Source of the DNA: Rhodoblastus acidophilus | Lineage (GTDB): Bacteria; Pseudomonadota; Alphaproteobacteria; Rhizobiales; Beijerinckiaceae | Assembly: GCF_900187365.1 (NCBI RefSeq) | Contig: NZ_FYDG01000002.1 | Location: 1-64,000, forward strand | Length of the DNA: 64,000 bases | Direction of reading: 5' to 3' | In this document: piece after piece, positions 51,429 through 64,000 of the stretch | Numbering within the stretch: the stretch's first letter is position 1 | How the letters are laid out: each line of letters opens with the position of its first letter | The notes under the pieces: generated by a model | Database searches by the model: none | Told to the model about the DNA's origin: nothing | Seen by the model: the letters and a program-made list of their open reading frames with translations, nothing else | Translations under genes and position numbers: made by a program

Positions 51429-52465
51429 TGCGGCAGCTTGACCTTGAGCGCGTCCGGCCAGTTCTTGGCGTGATCGACCCGCAAATACGCCATGCCGCGC
51501 ACGCCGGTCTTCACCTCGTTCTCATATTTGCGCAGCAGGTCGGGCGGCAGCGTCAGCTTGACGCGGAACATCAGCTTCTCGCGCTCCTCCTGCGTCTCCA
51601 CCGCCTTGGGGGTGAACTGCGCCTCGCTGGCGACAAACGACACTTTGGCCGGCACGACATATTGCGGGATGGCGTCGATGATCAGCCGGGCGTCGTCGTC
51701 ATAGGCCAGCCGCGCCGCGACATGCGAAGGCGCGAACACGGTCATGTAGACGTCGGTGAGGTCGATCAGCGTCAGCACCCGCGCGCCCGCGCCCAGCACC
51801 TCGCCGGCTTGCGCCAGCTTGTATTCGATGCGGCCACGGCGCGGCGCCTTCAGCTCGCTGTCGTCGAGCACGGTCTTGATGCGGACGATTTCCGCTCGGG
51901 CCGCGTCGATGGCGGCGATGGAATCGTTCTGGCTGGCCTTGCCGGCGTTGAGCGCGGCGACCGCGACGTTCCGGGCGGCGCGGCGCTGATCGCGCGCCTG
52001 CTCGGTGGCGAAACCCTTGGCCACCAGGGACTCGACGCGCCCCAACTCCTGGTCCGCCAGCGTCAGCTCGCTCTCGCGCTGGGCGATGACCGCTTCGGCC
52101 AGCGCGCGCGCCTGCTGGGCGCGGCGCTCCTGCGCTTCGGCGGCGCTCAATTGCGCGCGAATGTCCGCGACGTCCATGCGCGCGAGCACCTGGCCCTGAT
52201 CGACCGCCTCGCCCTCCTTGACCAGCACTTCGGCGATGCGGCCGGGATATTTGGTCGCGATCTCCACCTGCTCCGATTCCAGCCGGCCATTGGCCGAACT
52301 GAAACCGTCGGGAAGCGTTTTGGGACGGAATTTTTCGATCAACGCGTCGATCTGCTCGTTCGCGGCGACCGGCATGGCCGGCAGGACGAGGCCAACGGCC
52401 GCCGCCAGAGCGACGCCCCGCCAGATTTTGCGCGAGGATGAAAGCTTGCTCAATACGCCGCGCAT
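51425..52465 (-). CDS. HlyD family periplasmic adaptor (YhiI-like)
   Basis: The 346-residue protein is a membrane fusion protein. It has an N-terminal signal or anchor (VALAAAVGLVLPAMPVAA), a biotinyl-lipoyl half-motif (GRIAEVLVKEGEAVDQGQVLARMD), a helical hairpin (about 95-190), the second lipoyl half (LKAPRRGRIEYKLAQAGEVLGAG), and a beta-barrel domain. It would link the RbbA/permease pump to an outer-membrane channel. The ATG at 52465 has AGGAGG eight bases upstream. It is the first gene of the exporter operon, and its leader contains the TetR-type operator. No outer-membrane TolC-like gene is adjacent. Confidence 0.92.
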   Translation of the reverse strand: MRGVLSKLSSSRKIWRGVALAAAVGLVLPAMPVAANEQIDALIEKFRPKTLPDGFSSANGRLESEQVEIATKYPGRIAEVLVKEGEAVDQGQVLARMDVADIRAQLSAAEAQERRAQQARALAEAVIAQRESELTLADQELGRVESLVAKGFATEQARDQRRAARNVAVAALNAGKASQNDSIAAIDAARAEIVRIKTVLDDSELKAPRRGRIEYKLAQAGEVLGAGARVLTLIDLTDVYMTVFAPSHVAARLAYDDDARLIIDAIPQYVVPAKVSFVASEAQFTPKAVETQEEREKLMFRVKLTLPPDLLRKYENEVKTGVRGMAYLRVDHAKNWPDALKVKLPQ

Positions 52466-52568
52466 GGCGGAACCTCCTTGCGGAGAGGAAAACCCTCTGG
52501 ACGGGAGCCGGCGATCATCGCGCCTCCGCGCTCCTCTCGAAGCCGGACAATGATAGGCACGACAGGAT

Positions 52569-52586
52569 TTGAACACAAGTGTTCAA
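52569..52586. promoter_or_regulatory. TetR-type operator between the exporter operon and tetR
   Basis: TTGAACAC and GTGTTCAA form a perfect eight-base inverted repeat with an AA centre, in the 162 bp between the divergent hlyD-like and tetR genes. Size and position fit a TetR-family operator controlling both directions. It is about 104 bp from the hlyD start and 42 bp from the tetR start. Confidence 0.8.
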
Positions 52587-52627
52587 TCGCCTATGATCCC
52601 CCCGAGGTTTTAGCCAAGGCTCCGCCG

Positions 52628-53233
52628 ATGAGCTCCAACGCCCAGAGTCACATTCACCGCGCCGCCATGAAACTGTTCAGCGAGCACGGCGCCATGCAGG
52701 TCAGCGTCACCGAACTCGCCCAGGCGGCGGGGGTGGCGCGCGGCACGATCTACAACAATCTCGACGATCTCGCCGGTCTGTTCGACGTCGTCGCGCTCGA
52801 ACTGTCGCTGGAGATCAACGCGCGCGTGGTCAGGGCCACCAGCCGGCTCGACGACCCCATCCGGCGGCTGGCGGCGGGCGTCCGGCTCTACATTCTCAGC
52901 GCGACGCGCGATCCCGAGGTTGGCCGGTTCCTGATTCGCTTCGGCCTGAGCGCCGAGGCGCTGCGCCAGCTCTGGACCGGCCAGCCGCTGGCCGACCTGA
53001 TCGCCGGACGCGCGCAAGGCTCCTACGATTTCACCGACGGCCAGATCAATTGGGTGATCGCGCTGATCTCGGGCGCGGCCATCGGCGTCATCGCCTGCGC
53101 GCTGGAACGGCCGGAGGCGGAGGCCGAAGCCGGCATGGACGCGGCCGAGCGGATTCTGCTGGCGCTCGGCGTGTCGCGCGAAGACGCCCGGACTCACGCC
53201 CGGGCGCCGTTGCCTCCGTTTGAGGAGAGCTGA
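52628..53233 (+). CDS. TetR family transcriptional regulator
   Basis: The 201-residue protein has an N-terminal TetR helix-turn-helix (VSVTELAQAAGVARGTIYNNLDDL) and an all-helical ligand-binding C-terminus. It is divergent from the RbbA-type exporter operon, with an inverted repeat between them, so it is most likely the local repressor of the exporter and of itself. The inducer is unknown. The ATG at 52628 is chosen because it gives the usual short N-terminal arm before the first helix. It converges on the MCP gene, and the two stop codons are adjacent, reading together as TGATCA. Confidence 0.92.
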   Translation: MSSNAQSHIHRAAMKLFSEHGAMQVSVTELAQAAGVARGTIYNNLDDLAGLFDVVALELSLEINARVVRATSRLDDPIRRLAAGVRLYILSATRDPEVGRFLIRFGLSAEALRQLWTGQPLADLIAGRAQGSYDFTDGQINWVIALISGAAIGVIACALERPEAEAEAGMDAAERILLALGVSREDARTHARAPLPPFEES

Positions 53234-55429
53234 TCAGGCGGCGCGCACCGTGGTGAGGAACTGCCCCATCACGCCCCGGAGGGTTTCGGCCTGACGCGCG
53301 AGGTCGGCCGCCGCCGCCTGGACGTCGCTGGCGGCCCCGGCCGAATCCTGCGCGGCGTTGGTGATGCCGACGAGATCCGAGGACACCCGTGTGGTGCCGT
53401 TCGACGCCTCGGCGACGCTGACGGCGATTTCCTCGGTGGCGGCGCCCTGCTGCTCGACGGAATAGGCGATGGTCGCCGAAATCGATTTGGTGCGCTCGAT
53501 CACGCTGGCGATGTTGACGATCGCGGCGGCGGAGGATTCGGTCGAGCGCTGGATTTCGTTGATCTGCGCGCCAATGTCGGAGGTCGCGCGGCCCGTCTGG
53601 GTGGCGAGATCCTTGACCTCGTTGGCGACCACCGCGAAGCCGCGGCCGCTCTCGCCGGCGCGCGCCGCCTCGATGGTGGCGTTGAGCGCCAGCAGATTGG
53701 TCTGCCCCGCGATATTGTTGATGAGATCGACGATCTGGCCAATGGTCTGGGCCGATTCCGACAATTCCTTGACCTTGCTGGAGGTCGCCTCGGCGTCATT
53801 GGCCGCCTGCGCGGTCTGGGCGGCGGACTCGTCCACCTGCCGCTTGATCTCCGAAATCGAGGCCGTCAGCTGTTCGGCGGCGGCGGCGACGGTGCGGACG
53901 TTCTGCGACGCCTCCTCCGCCGCTTGCGACGCCGATTGCGCCTGCTCGGCCACGCGGCCGGTCGCCGTGCTCATGGAGGCGGAGGCCGCCTGCAATTGCG
54001 TGGAGGCGGCGACGACGCCCTGCACCACGTCGCCCATGGCGCGCTCGAAATCGTCGGCGAGGCGCAGCATGGTTTCACGCCGCTCCTTCTCCTGCCGCTG
54101 GCGATCAGCGTCGCCGGCGGCCGCCTTGCGCGTCGCCTCCTGCTCGGCGCCGACGCGGATGTGATCGACGGCGCGGGAGATTTCGCCGATTTCGTCCTTG
54201 CGCCCGGCGCCGGCGATCTCCCTGAGCGATTCGCCGCGCGCCAGACGGCGCAGCGCCTCCGACAGTTCCGCGATCGGCGAGGCGATGCCCCGCGCCACCA
54301 GCGTCATCATCGCCACGGCGCCGGCGGCCACCAGCAGCGCCGCAATGATCTTGAGGGTCACATCCTTCTGCTCGCGCTCGGTCATCGAGGCGGCGAGCTG
54401 GCGCGCTTCGGCCAGCACCAGGGCGCGCGGCTCGGTGATGATCACGGACCAGGCGGCGCCGGTGCGGCCCAGCGGCACGGGCGAGAACACCTTGAGCAGG
54501 TCGCGGTCCGCATCGACGCGAATTTCGGCGAGGCCCGCCTTGAGAATGTCGCGGTATTGCCGGGCGGCGTCGTCCACGGCGGCGAAATCGCCGCCGATCG
54601 CCGAAGCCTTACCGCTCGCGGCCACCACCAGGCCGGCGTTGGTGACGATCGCCACCGAACCCTTGCCGTCATAGATCGAGCTGTTGACCTTCTCGGCCAG
54701 CTTCTGAATGAACCCCAGATCGAAATCGGCGCCGGCGACGCCGACGAACTTGCCGTCGATCATGATCGGCACGGACATGGTCGCGAGATGCACCGGCTTG
54801 CCCTGCACGATATAGGGCAGCGGCGCCAGGATGCTTTCCTTGCCGTCGGCCTGCGGCCCGAGGAACCAGCCGCCCTTCATCACGCCGTTGGGATGGAGGT
54901 CGCGGCTGTCATATTCGACCAGCGGCTGCAGCGCGATCTTGCCCTGGGCGTCGCGGGTCCAATAGGGCAGAACCCGCCCGGTGGCGTCGGAGCCGACGTC
55001 CTTGCGGTTGTGGAATTCAGCGTCGTGACCGTCGAGTTCGTCGTCCATCCAGGCGCTGTAGGTTCCGTTGAAGCGGGGGTTGTCCTTGAGCACGCGCAGC
55101 AGAATGTCGTTGATCTGGCCGCGCCGCGCCGCCACCGGCGAACCGCCGTGCTTTTCCTCCTCCGCCACGGTTTCAAAGCTGCGCGCCATGGCGCGGGCGG
55201 CGTCAAAGGCCGAATCCACCTCGGCGCGGATCACGCCCGCCTCGGTCGAGGCCAATCGGGACAGAGAATCCTTACTCAGCCGGTCGAGCAGCCCGTCGAC
55301 GTTCTCCAAGACATAATTGGCCGTCTGCCGAGCCGAATAAACCCCGTATCCCACCAAAGCCCCGGTGGCCAGCGCCACGCAGAGACCGGAAAGCGCGACA
55401 ATGCGAAACTTGATCGAGTGAATATTCAT
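53234..55429 (-). CDS. Methyl-accepting chemotaxis protein with dCache-type sensor
   Basis: The 731-residue protein has a first membrane helix (about 8-32), a large periplasmic sensor (about 35-345) of the double-Cache type with [21 protein letters not shown] and [19 protein letters not shown], and a second helix (about 358-380). A HAMP domain (about 380-435) and a cytoplasmic signalling domain follow, with the hairpin tip around [37 protein letters not shown]. dCache domains of this kind often bind small carboxylates or amino acids. No CheA, CheW or flagellar gene is near. The ATG at 55429 is chosen because [14 protein letters not shown] is a normal start and the extension upstream is not. 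Confidence 0.94.
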   Translation of the reverse strand: MNIHSIKFRIVALSGLCVALATGALVGYGVYSARQTANYVLENVDGLLDRLSKDSLSRLASTEAGVIRAEVDSAFDAARAMARSFETVAEEEKHGGSPVAARRGQINDILLRVLKDNPRFNGTYSAWMDDELDGHDAEFHNRKDVGSDATGRVLPYWTRDAQGKIALQPLVEYDSRDLHPNGVMKGGWFLGPQADGKESILAPLPYIVQGKPVHLATMSVPIMIDGKFVGVAGADFDLGFIQKLAEKVNSSIYDGKGSVAIVTNAGLVVAASGKASAIGGDFAAVDDAARQYRDILKAGLAEIRVDADRDLLKVFSPVPLGRTGAAWSVIITEPRALVLAEARQLAASMTEREQKDVTLKIIAALLVAAGAVAMMTLVARGIASPIAELSEALRRLARGESLREIAGAGRKDEIGEISRAVDHIRVGAEQEATRKAAAGDADRQRQEKERRETMLRLADDFERAMGDVVQGVVAASTQLQAASASMSTATGRVAEQAQSASQAAEEASQNVRTVAAAAEQLTASISEIKRQVDESAAQTAQAANDAEATSSKVKELSESAQTIGQIVDLINNIAGQTNLLALNATIEAARAGESGRGFAVVANEVKDLATQTGRATSDIGAQINEIQRSTESSAAAIVNIASVIERTKSISATIAYSVEQQGAATEEIAVSVAEASNGTTRVSSDLVGITNAAQDSAGAASDVQAAAADLARQAETLRGVMGQFLTTVRAA

Positions 55430-55588
55430 GGGGCGTCCGGATCTGCGGCGGAATGAGAAGTCCGCAGCCTTTCGGCTCAAGCCGCCCCTCAAGGCGCTGG
55501 AACGACCGGCAAGGCGCAGTCTCTTCCTCTATAAGCTAGCAGGCGAAGCTTGAGCGAAGCTTGCGTGCGCGGCGCCGCCGCCCGCCGC

Positions 55589-56068
55589 TCAGGACGCGTC
55601 GGCGCGATGAGACGCCCGCGTCCGGCCGCCGCCCGCATAGAGCACGCCCAGCGCGGCGCTCTCGATGGCCTGCACGATCAGCGCATCCTTGGACAGATAG
55701 CCCGCAATGCCGGCCCGAAACGCGCAGCGCCGGACATCCGGCGTGTCGAGCCCCGTCAACAGGACGACCGGCAACTTATAAAGGCGCTGGAATTCCTGAA
55801 TGAGCGAAATCGAGGTCTCCTCGCCAAGCCAATAGTCGACGATGGCGAGATCGAACTGAGAACGCGCCGCCGAGGCCTTGGCCTCCGAGCTGGAGCCGCA
55901 TTGCGTGTAGCACAGCTCCAGTTGCTCGCCGCCCTTGGAGGCGCGCACGATGATCTCCCGGTCGACAGGATCGTCGTCGACCAGCAAAACCCGAACAGTT
56001 TCCCGCGCCGGCCGCGTCAAATATGCGAAATCGGCATCGACCTCCATATCGATATCCTGGACAGCCAT
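55589..56068 (-). CDS. Single-domain response regulator
   Basis: The 159-residue protein is a lone receiver domain (about 25-145). The acidic pair is in LLVDDDPVD, phospho-Asp in AIVDYWLG, Thr in VVLLTGLD and Lys in GYLSKDALI. A variable N-terminal arm of about 24 residues and a short basic tail flank it. There is no output domain, so it should act by protein contact, like CheY or phosphorelay intermediates. It lies between the MCP and another lone receiver, close to the CheB-CheR-kinase fusion, its most likely phosphodonor in this window. Confidence 0.88.
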   Translation of the reverse strand: MAVQDIDMEVDADFAYLTRPARETVRVLLVDDDPVDREIIVRASKGGEQLELCYTQCGSSSEAKASAARSQFDLAIVDYWLGEETSISLIQEFQRLYKLPVVLLTGLDTPDVRRCAFRAGIAGYLSKDALIVQAIESAALGVLYAGGGRTRASHRADAS

Positions 56069-56187
56069 CGCTGCAGTCCCTTTTCACGTTGGCCTGAATT
56101 GATATTTCTTGAAAAGTCCCCGAGCGGGCGCCGCATCCCAGGGCGGCCCCGCTCGTCGCACGCGATCCCGCGCCAAACGCGCGCAGA

Positions 56188-56664
56188 TTACGCCTTCACC
56201 CCTCTCGTCCCGTCGGCGCCCACAGCGGCGCCCAAATGCACGAGACTGAGAATTTCACGAACAATATCGGTCAGTTCGCCCATCGTATTCGGCTTGACGA
56301 ATATCCGCGTGGCGCCGAGATCGAGGGCCGCGCCATGCACGGTCTCGGTCGCCGCTGTCGTCAGCACGAATACAGCCAGTCCGCGCATGTCAAACGATTG
56401 CCGCAACGCCCGCAACACGCCGATGCCGTCAAGCCTGGGCATGTTGATGTCCAAAATGACCGCCGCCGGCAACTGGCACATCAACTCCCGCCGCGACAGC
56501 CACGCCAGCGCGTCAACTCCATTGGCGACGCGGTCGCAGGCGACCCGCGCGCCAGCGCCCTGACCGACCGCCTTCAAGGCGCTCCTGATCAGATAAACGT
56601 CGTCGTCGTCGTCATCCGCGATCAGGATCGACGGAGGAGGCGACAGTCCGGCGGCGTCGAACAT
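56188..56664 (-). CDS. Rcp1-type single-domain response regulator
   Basis: The 158-residue protein is a receiver of the Rcp1 type, which partners bacteriophytochrome-like kinases. It has the run of acidic residues ILIADDDDDDVYLI, phospho-Asp in VILDINMPRLDG, Thr in VLTTAATET, and Lys in FVKPNTMGEL. It lies 150 bp downstream of the large CheB-CheR-kinase fusion on the same strand. That protein ends in a histidine kinase module of the matching type (with PAS and GAF domains), so they are probable partners. ATG 56664 is preferred because a G-rich site lies about ten bases upstream; ATG 56688 is possible. Confidence 0.87.
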   Translation of the reverse strand: MFDAAGLSPPPSILIADDDDDDVYLIRSALKAVGQGAGARVACDRVANGVDALAWLSRRELMCQLPAAVILDINMPRLDGIGVLRALRQSFDMRGLAVFVLTTAATETVHGAALDLGATRIFVKPNTMGELTDIVREILSLVHLGAAVGADGTRGVKA

Positions 56665-56814
56665 TGCGCACTTGCCCCCATTGAACATCGCCGCCCACGC
56701 AAGCCACAGACAAGCGAATCACCCTTACTCATATTTCTGTGTCAAATAGTAAATGAAATGTTAACACACGCAACGGTTGTTTACGCGCCGTTTGCAATTG
56801 CGCGCGCACGCCCT

Positions 56815-61869
<5,055 letters not shown>

Positions 61870-62069
61870 CGAGTGACCCGTGCATTCCTCATCGCCGCCC
61901 CGCCGAATGAGGACCGGTCGATTCCCACGGGCACGCAGGATAGCGAGGCAAGACGCCGAATCAACCGGAAGATGCGCCGGCGGCGCGGCCGGATTGTCGC
62001 GCCGCTCCGCCATTTGCGTGGATAGTCCACGACTTGGTTCGGCTAAGATCTTTCAAGAGATCCGATTTC

Positions 62070-62927
62070 ATGCCAGGGTCCGGCATGACCGATTCGCATC
62101 CCGCGCCGCTGCGGCCCGACAACGGCCTCGATCCCCTGCCGAGAACGGTGGGCGGCTTCTCGACGATTCTCGCCGATCCGCCCTGGCGCTTTTCCAACCG
62201 CACCGGCAAGGTGGCGCCCGAGCACCGCCGGCTCGACCGCTATTCCACCATGTCGTTCGAGGCGATCAAGGCCCTACCCGTCAGCGAGGCCGCCGCGAAG
62301 AACGCGCATCTTTACCTCTGGGTCCCCAACGCCCTGCTGCCGGACGGGCTCGACGTCCTGAACGCCTGGGGCTTCCGCTATGTCTCGAACATCGTCTGGG
62401 CCAAGCGGCGCAAGGACGGCGGTCCCGACGGGCGCGGCGTCGGATTCTATTTCCGCAATGTCACGGAACTGCTGCTGTTCGGCGTCAAAGGCTCGATGCG
62501 CACGCTCGGCCCCGGACGCTCCCAGGTCAACATGATCGAGACCCGAAAGCGCGAACATTCGCGCAAGCCGGACGAACAATACGAGCTGATCGAAGCCTGT
62601 TCGCCCGGCCCGTTCCTGGAGCTGTTCGCCCGCCATCCCCGGCCGAAATGGACCGTCTGGGGCGACGAATCCGCCGCCGAGATCACCCCCAGGGGCAAGG
62701 TTCACAAGGGCTATCAGGGCGGCGCGATCCTGCCGCCGCTGCTGCCGAACGAACATATCGCCGAACCCGTGGCGGAAGCGTTGAGCCAGGCGCTGAAGGC
62801 GCGCTATTGCGAGGGCAGCAGCATCCGCGATCTGGCGGAGGACACCGGCTATTCGATCCAGCGCATCCGGTCGCTGCTGAATCTGGCCCAGGTGGAGATG
62901 CGGCCGCGCGGGCGCAAGTCGCCCTGA
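62070..62927 (+). CDS. MT-A70 family adenine methyltransferase with C-terminal helix-turn-helix
   Basis: The 285-residue protein has the DPPW catalytic motif of N6-adenine methyltransferases (STILADPPWRF), the following YSTMSFEAIKALPV, the HLYLWVPNALLPDGLDVLNAWGF block, and NMIETRKREHSRKPDEQYELIE, all typical of the bacterial MT-A70 group. It modifies adenine in DNA, or possibly RNA, using S-adenosylmethionine. The last 55 residues contain a helix-turn-helix-like segment (SSIRDLAEDTGYSIQRIRSLL) that could read a target site. No restriction enzyme is adjacent. I chose ATG 62070; TTG 62034 and ATG 62085 are alternatives. It diverges from the large kinase gene and converges on ndh. Confidence 0.88.
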   Translation: MPGSGMTDSHPAPLRPDNGLDPLPRTVGGFSTILADPPWRFSNRTGKVAPEHRRLDRYSTMSFEAIKALPVSEAAAKNAHLYLWVPNALLPDGLDVLNAWGFRYVSNIVWAKRRKDGGPDGRGVGFYFRNVTELLLFGVKGSMRTLGPGRSQVNMIETRKREHSRKPDEQYELIEACSPGPFLELFARHPRPKWTVWGDESAAEITPRGKVHKGYQGGAILPPLLPNEHIAEPVAEALSQALKARYCEGSSIRDLAEDTGYSIQRIRSLLNLAQVEMRPRGRKSP

Positions 62928-62966
62928 CGCGGCGTCGGTTCGTGAACGCGCGCGGCGTCAAAAGCT

Positions 62967-64000
62967 TCAGTGAAGCTTCACATGCGGCTCGGTGCGCCGG
63001 GTGATCAGGCGCGCGATCGAATCGAGCGCCGCCTTGGCCGCGCCATGCAGCGCCAACTCGTGCATCTTGTAGAGCGACAAATACATGATGCGCGCAAAAA
63101 TCCCCTCGATCATCATGCTGCCGCCGATCAACCCGCCCATCATATTGCCGACCGTGCTGAATTTGCCGAGCGAGACCAGCGAGCCGAAATCGCGGTACTG
63201 GTAATCCTGCAACGGCTCGCCGGCCATGCGGCGCCCGAATTGGGCGAATAGGTGGGACGCCTGCTGCTGCGCCGCCTGCGCCCGCGGCGGCACCATCGCG
63301 TCGCGTCCGACCCATGGACAGGCCGCGCAATCGCCGAGCGCGAAAATGGCCTCGTCCCGCGTGGTTTGCAGGGTCGGCCTGACGACGAGCTGGTTGATGC
63401 GGTTGGTTTCGAGCCCGTCGATGTCTTTGAGGAATTCCGGCGCCTTGACGCCGGCGGCCCACACCACGATCTCGGCGGGAATGGCGCGGCCGTCGGCGAG
63501 TTCGACGCCATCGGGCGCCACCCTGGCGACTTTGGCGCGCGTGAGCGTCTGGACGCCGAGCTGGCCCAGCAGCTGTTCGGTCGCCGCCGAGAGTCGCGGC
63601 GGCAGCGAGGGCAGCACGCGCTCAGCCGCTTCCAGCAGGGTGATCTTGATGTCCTTGCCCGGGTCCACCCCGTCGAGGCCATAGGCGACGACTTCGCGCG
63701 TGGTGCGATGCAGCTCCGCCGCCAGTTCGACGCCGGTGGCGCCCGCGCCGATGATGACGACCTTCATCTGCTCCGGCCGCAGCGGCGCCTGCTGGACATG
63801 GGCGCGAATGCAGGCGTTGATCAGCGCTTCGTGGAAACGCGCGGCGTCAGCCTGGCTTTCCAGCTTCATCGCGAAGTCCTTGACGCCCGGCGTGCCGAAA
63901 TCGTTGCTTTGGCTGCCGATCGAGAGCACCAGCGTGTCATAGCCGATCACGCGTTCCGGGGTGACTTCCCGTCCCTCCGAATCCAGAAAGGGCGCGACAT
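62967..64000 (-). CDS. ndh: Type II NADH dehydrogenase (partial, 3' part)
   Basis: The frame is open to the right edge, so the N-terminal FAD-binding part is missing. The visible 344 residues are the C-terminal two thirds of a two-dinucleotide-binding flavoprotein. It has VIIGAGATGVELAAEL for NADH, VVWAAGVKAPEF, and the second FAD contact IFALGDCAACP followed by PPRAQAAQQQASHL. A C-terminal membrane-contact region follows, with FGSLVSLGKFSTVG and amphipathic or hydrophobic helices. NDH-2 passes electrons from NADH to quinone without pumping protons. It converges on the MT-A70 gene with 39 bp between stops, where AAGCTTCA and TGAAGCTT form a compact inverted repeat. Confidence 0.92.
   Translation of the reverse strand, partial: VAPFLDSEGREVTPERVIGYDTLVLSIGSQSNDFGTPGVKDFAMKLESQADAARFHEALINACIRAHVQQAPLRPEQMKVVIIGAGATGVELAAELHRTTREVVAYGLDGVDPGKDIKITLLEAAERVLPSLPPRLSAATEQLLGQLGVQTLTRAKVARVAPDGVELADGRAIPAEIVVWAAGVKAPEFLKDIDGLETNRINQLVVRPTLQTTRDEAIFALGDCAACPWVGRDAMVPPRAQAAQQQASHLFAQFGRRMAGEPLQDYQYRDFGSLVSLGKFSTVGNMMGGLIGGSMMIEGIFARIMYLSLYKMHELALHGAAKAALDSIARLITRRTEPHVKLH

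Noticed and set aside
56689-56814. AT-rich gap before the Rcp1-type receiver as a strong promoter
   Set aside because: TTGACA occurs on the minus strand but the base run at the expected -10 (GTGATT) is poor, so no specific promoter is called.

Overview
The window is a high-GC stretch of an alphaproteobacterial chromosome, most likely a member of the Hyphomicrobiales (Rhizobiales). The hopanoid genes hpnL-hpnM-hpnI, the order argH-lptM-lysA-DUF4175 gene, the order purL-bolA-grxD, and the outer-membrane protein families all fit this. A Methylocystaceae/Beijerinckiaceae relative is plausible, but no marker here settles the genus. Almost everything looks like stable chromosomal gene content. The one clear mobile trace is at the left edge.

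Layout. 1-1.87 kb: an integrative-element remnant with a chimeric, catalytically dead tyrosine recombinase, abutting a tRNA-Gln. 2-9.8 kb (minus strand): serA, panD, msrB, hpnI-hpnM-hpnL and tex. 10-11.2 kb: a BigR/SqrR-like ArsR regulator and a pirin. 11.2-17.1 kb (minus): a membrane-anchored OmpA-domain protein, a SOUL haem-binding-family protein, an RpfC-like hybrid histidine kinase, and a receiver protein with a degenerate EAL domain. 17.2-21.2 kb (minus): a chain of nitrilase, modB, modC, folP and folK. 21.3-26 kb: a YhaO/YhaN-like nuclease-ATPase pair. 26-31.4 kb: a small membrane protein, purU, ompW (minus), purL, bolA and grxD, punctuated by three FNR/FixK-type boxes. 31.4-33.8 kb: an AraC regulator, a small conserved protein and a TlpA-like thioredoxin. 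33.8-42.7 kb (plus): argH, lptM, lysA, a DUF4175 protein, a PduO-type adenosyltransferase, etfBA and 3-hydroxyacyl-CoA dehydrogenase. 42.7-43.6 kb: a possible chain of two tiny ORFs leading by start/stop overlap into an HNH protein. 43.8-47.6 kb: a TorF-like porin, malQ and a receiver protein. 47.6-53.2 kb: a tetR / hlyD-rbbA-permease export operon with a clear operator. 53.2-62 kb (minus): a signalling block of an MCP, two single-domain response regulators and a 1684-residue CheB-CheR-PAS/GAF-histidine kinase fusion. 62-64 kb: an MT-A70 methyltransferase and the C-terminal part of a type II NADH dehydrogenase that runs off the right edge.

How it works together. Much of the window is biosynthesis and housekeeping (serine, pantothenate, folate, purines, arginine, lysine, hopanoids). 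Layered on this are redox and oxygen-linked functions: MsrB, the ArsR regulator with two BigR-type cysteines, TlpA, the CGFS glutaredoxin/BolA pair, ETF, NDH-2, and three TTGAY-N4-ATCAA boxes. Two large sensory assemblies sit apart from the housekeeping genes and are the least conventional content: the RpfC-like kinase with its receiver/EAL-like partner, and the CheB-CheR-kinase fusion with its two small receivers. The strongest leads for something undescribed are the degenerate-EAL regulator, the FNR-boxed small membrane protein, and the duplicated initiation regions ahead of the HNH gene. All remain inferences from sequence reading alone.
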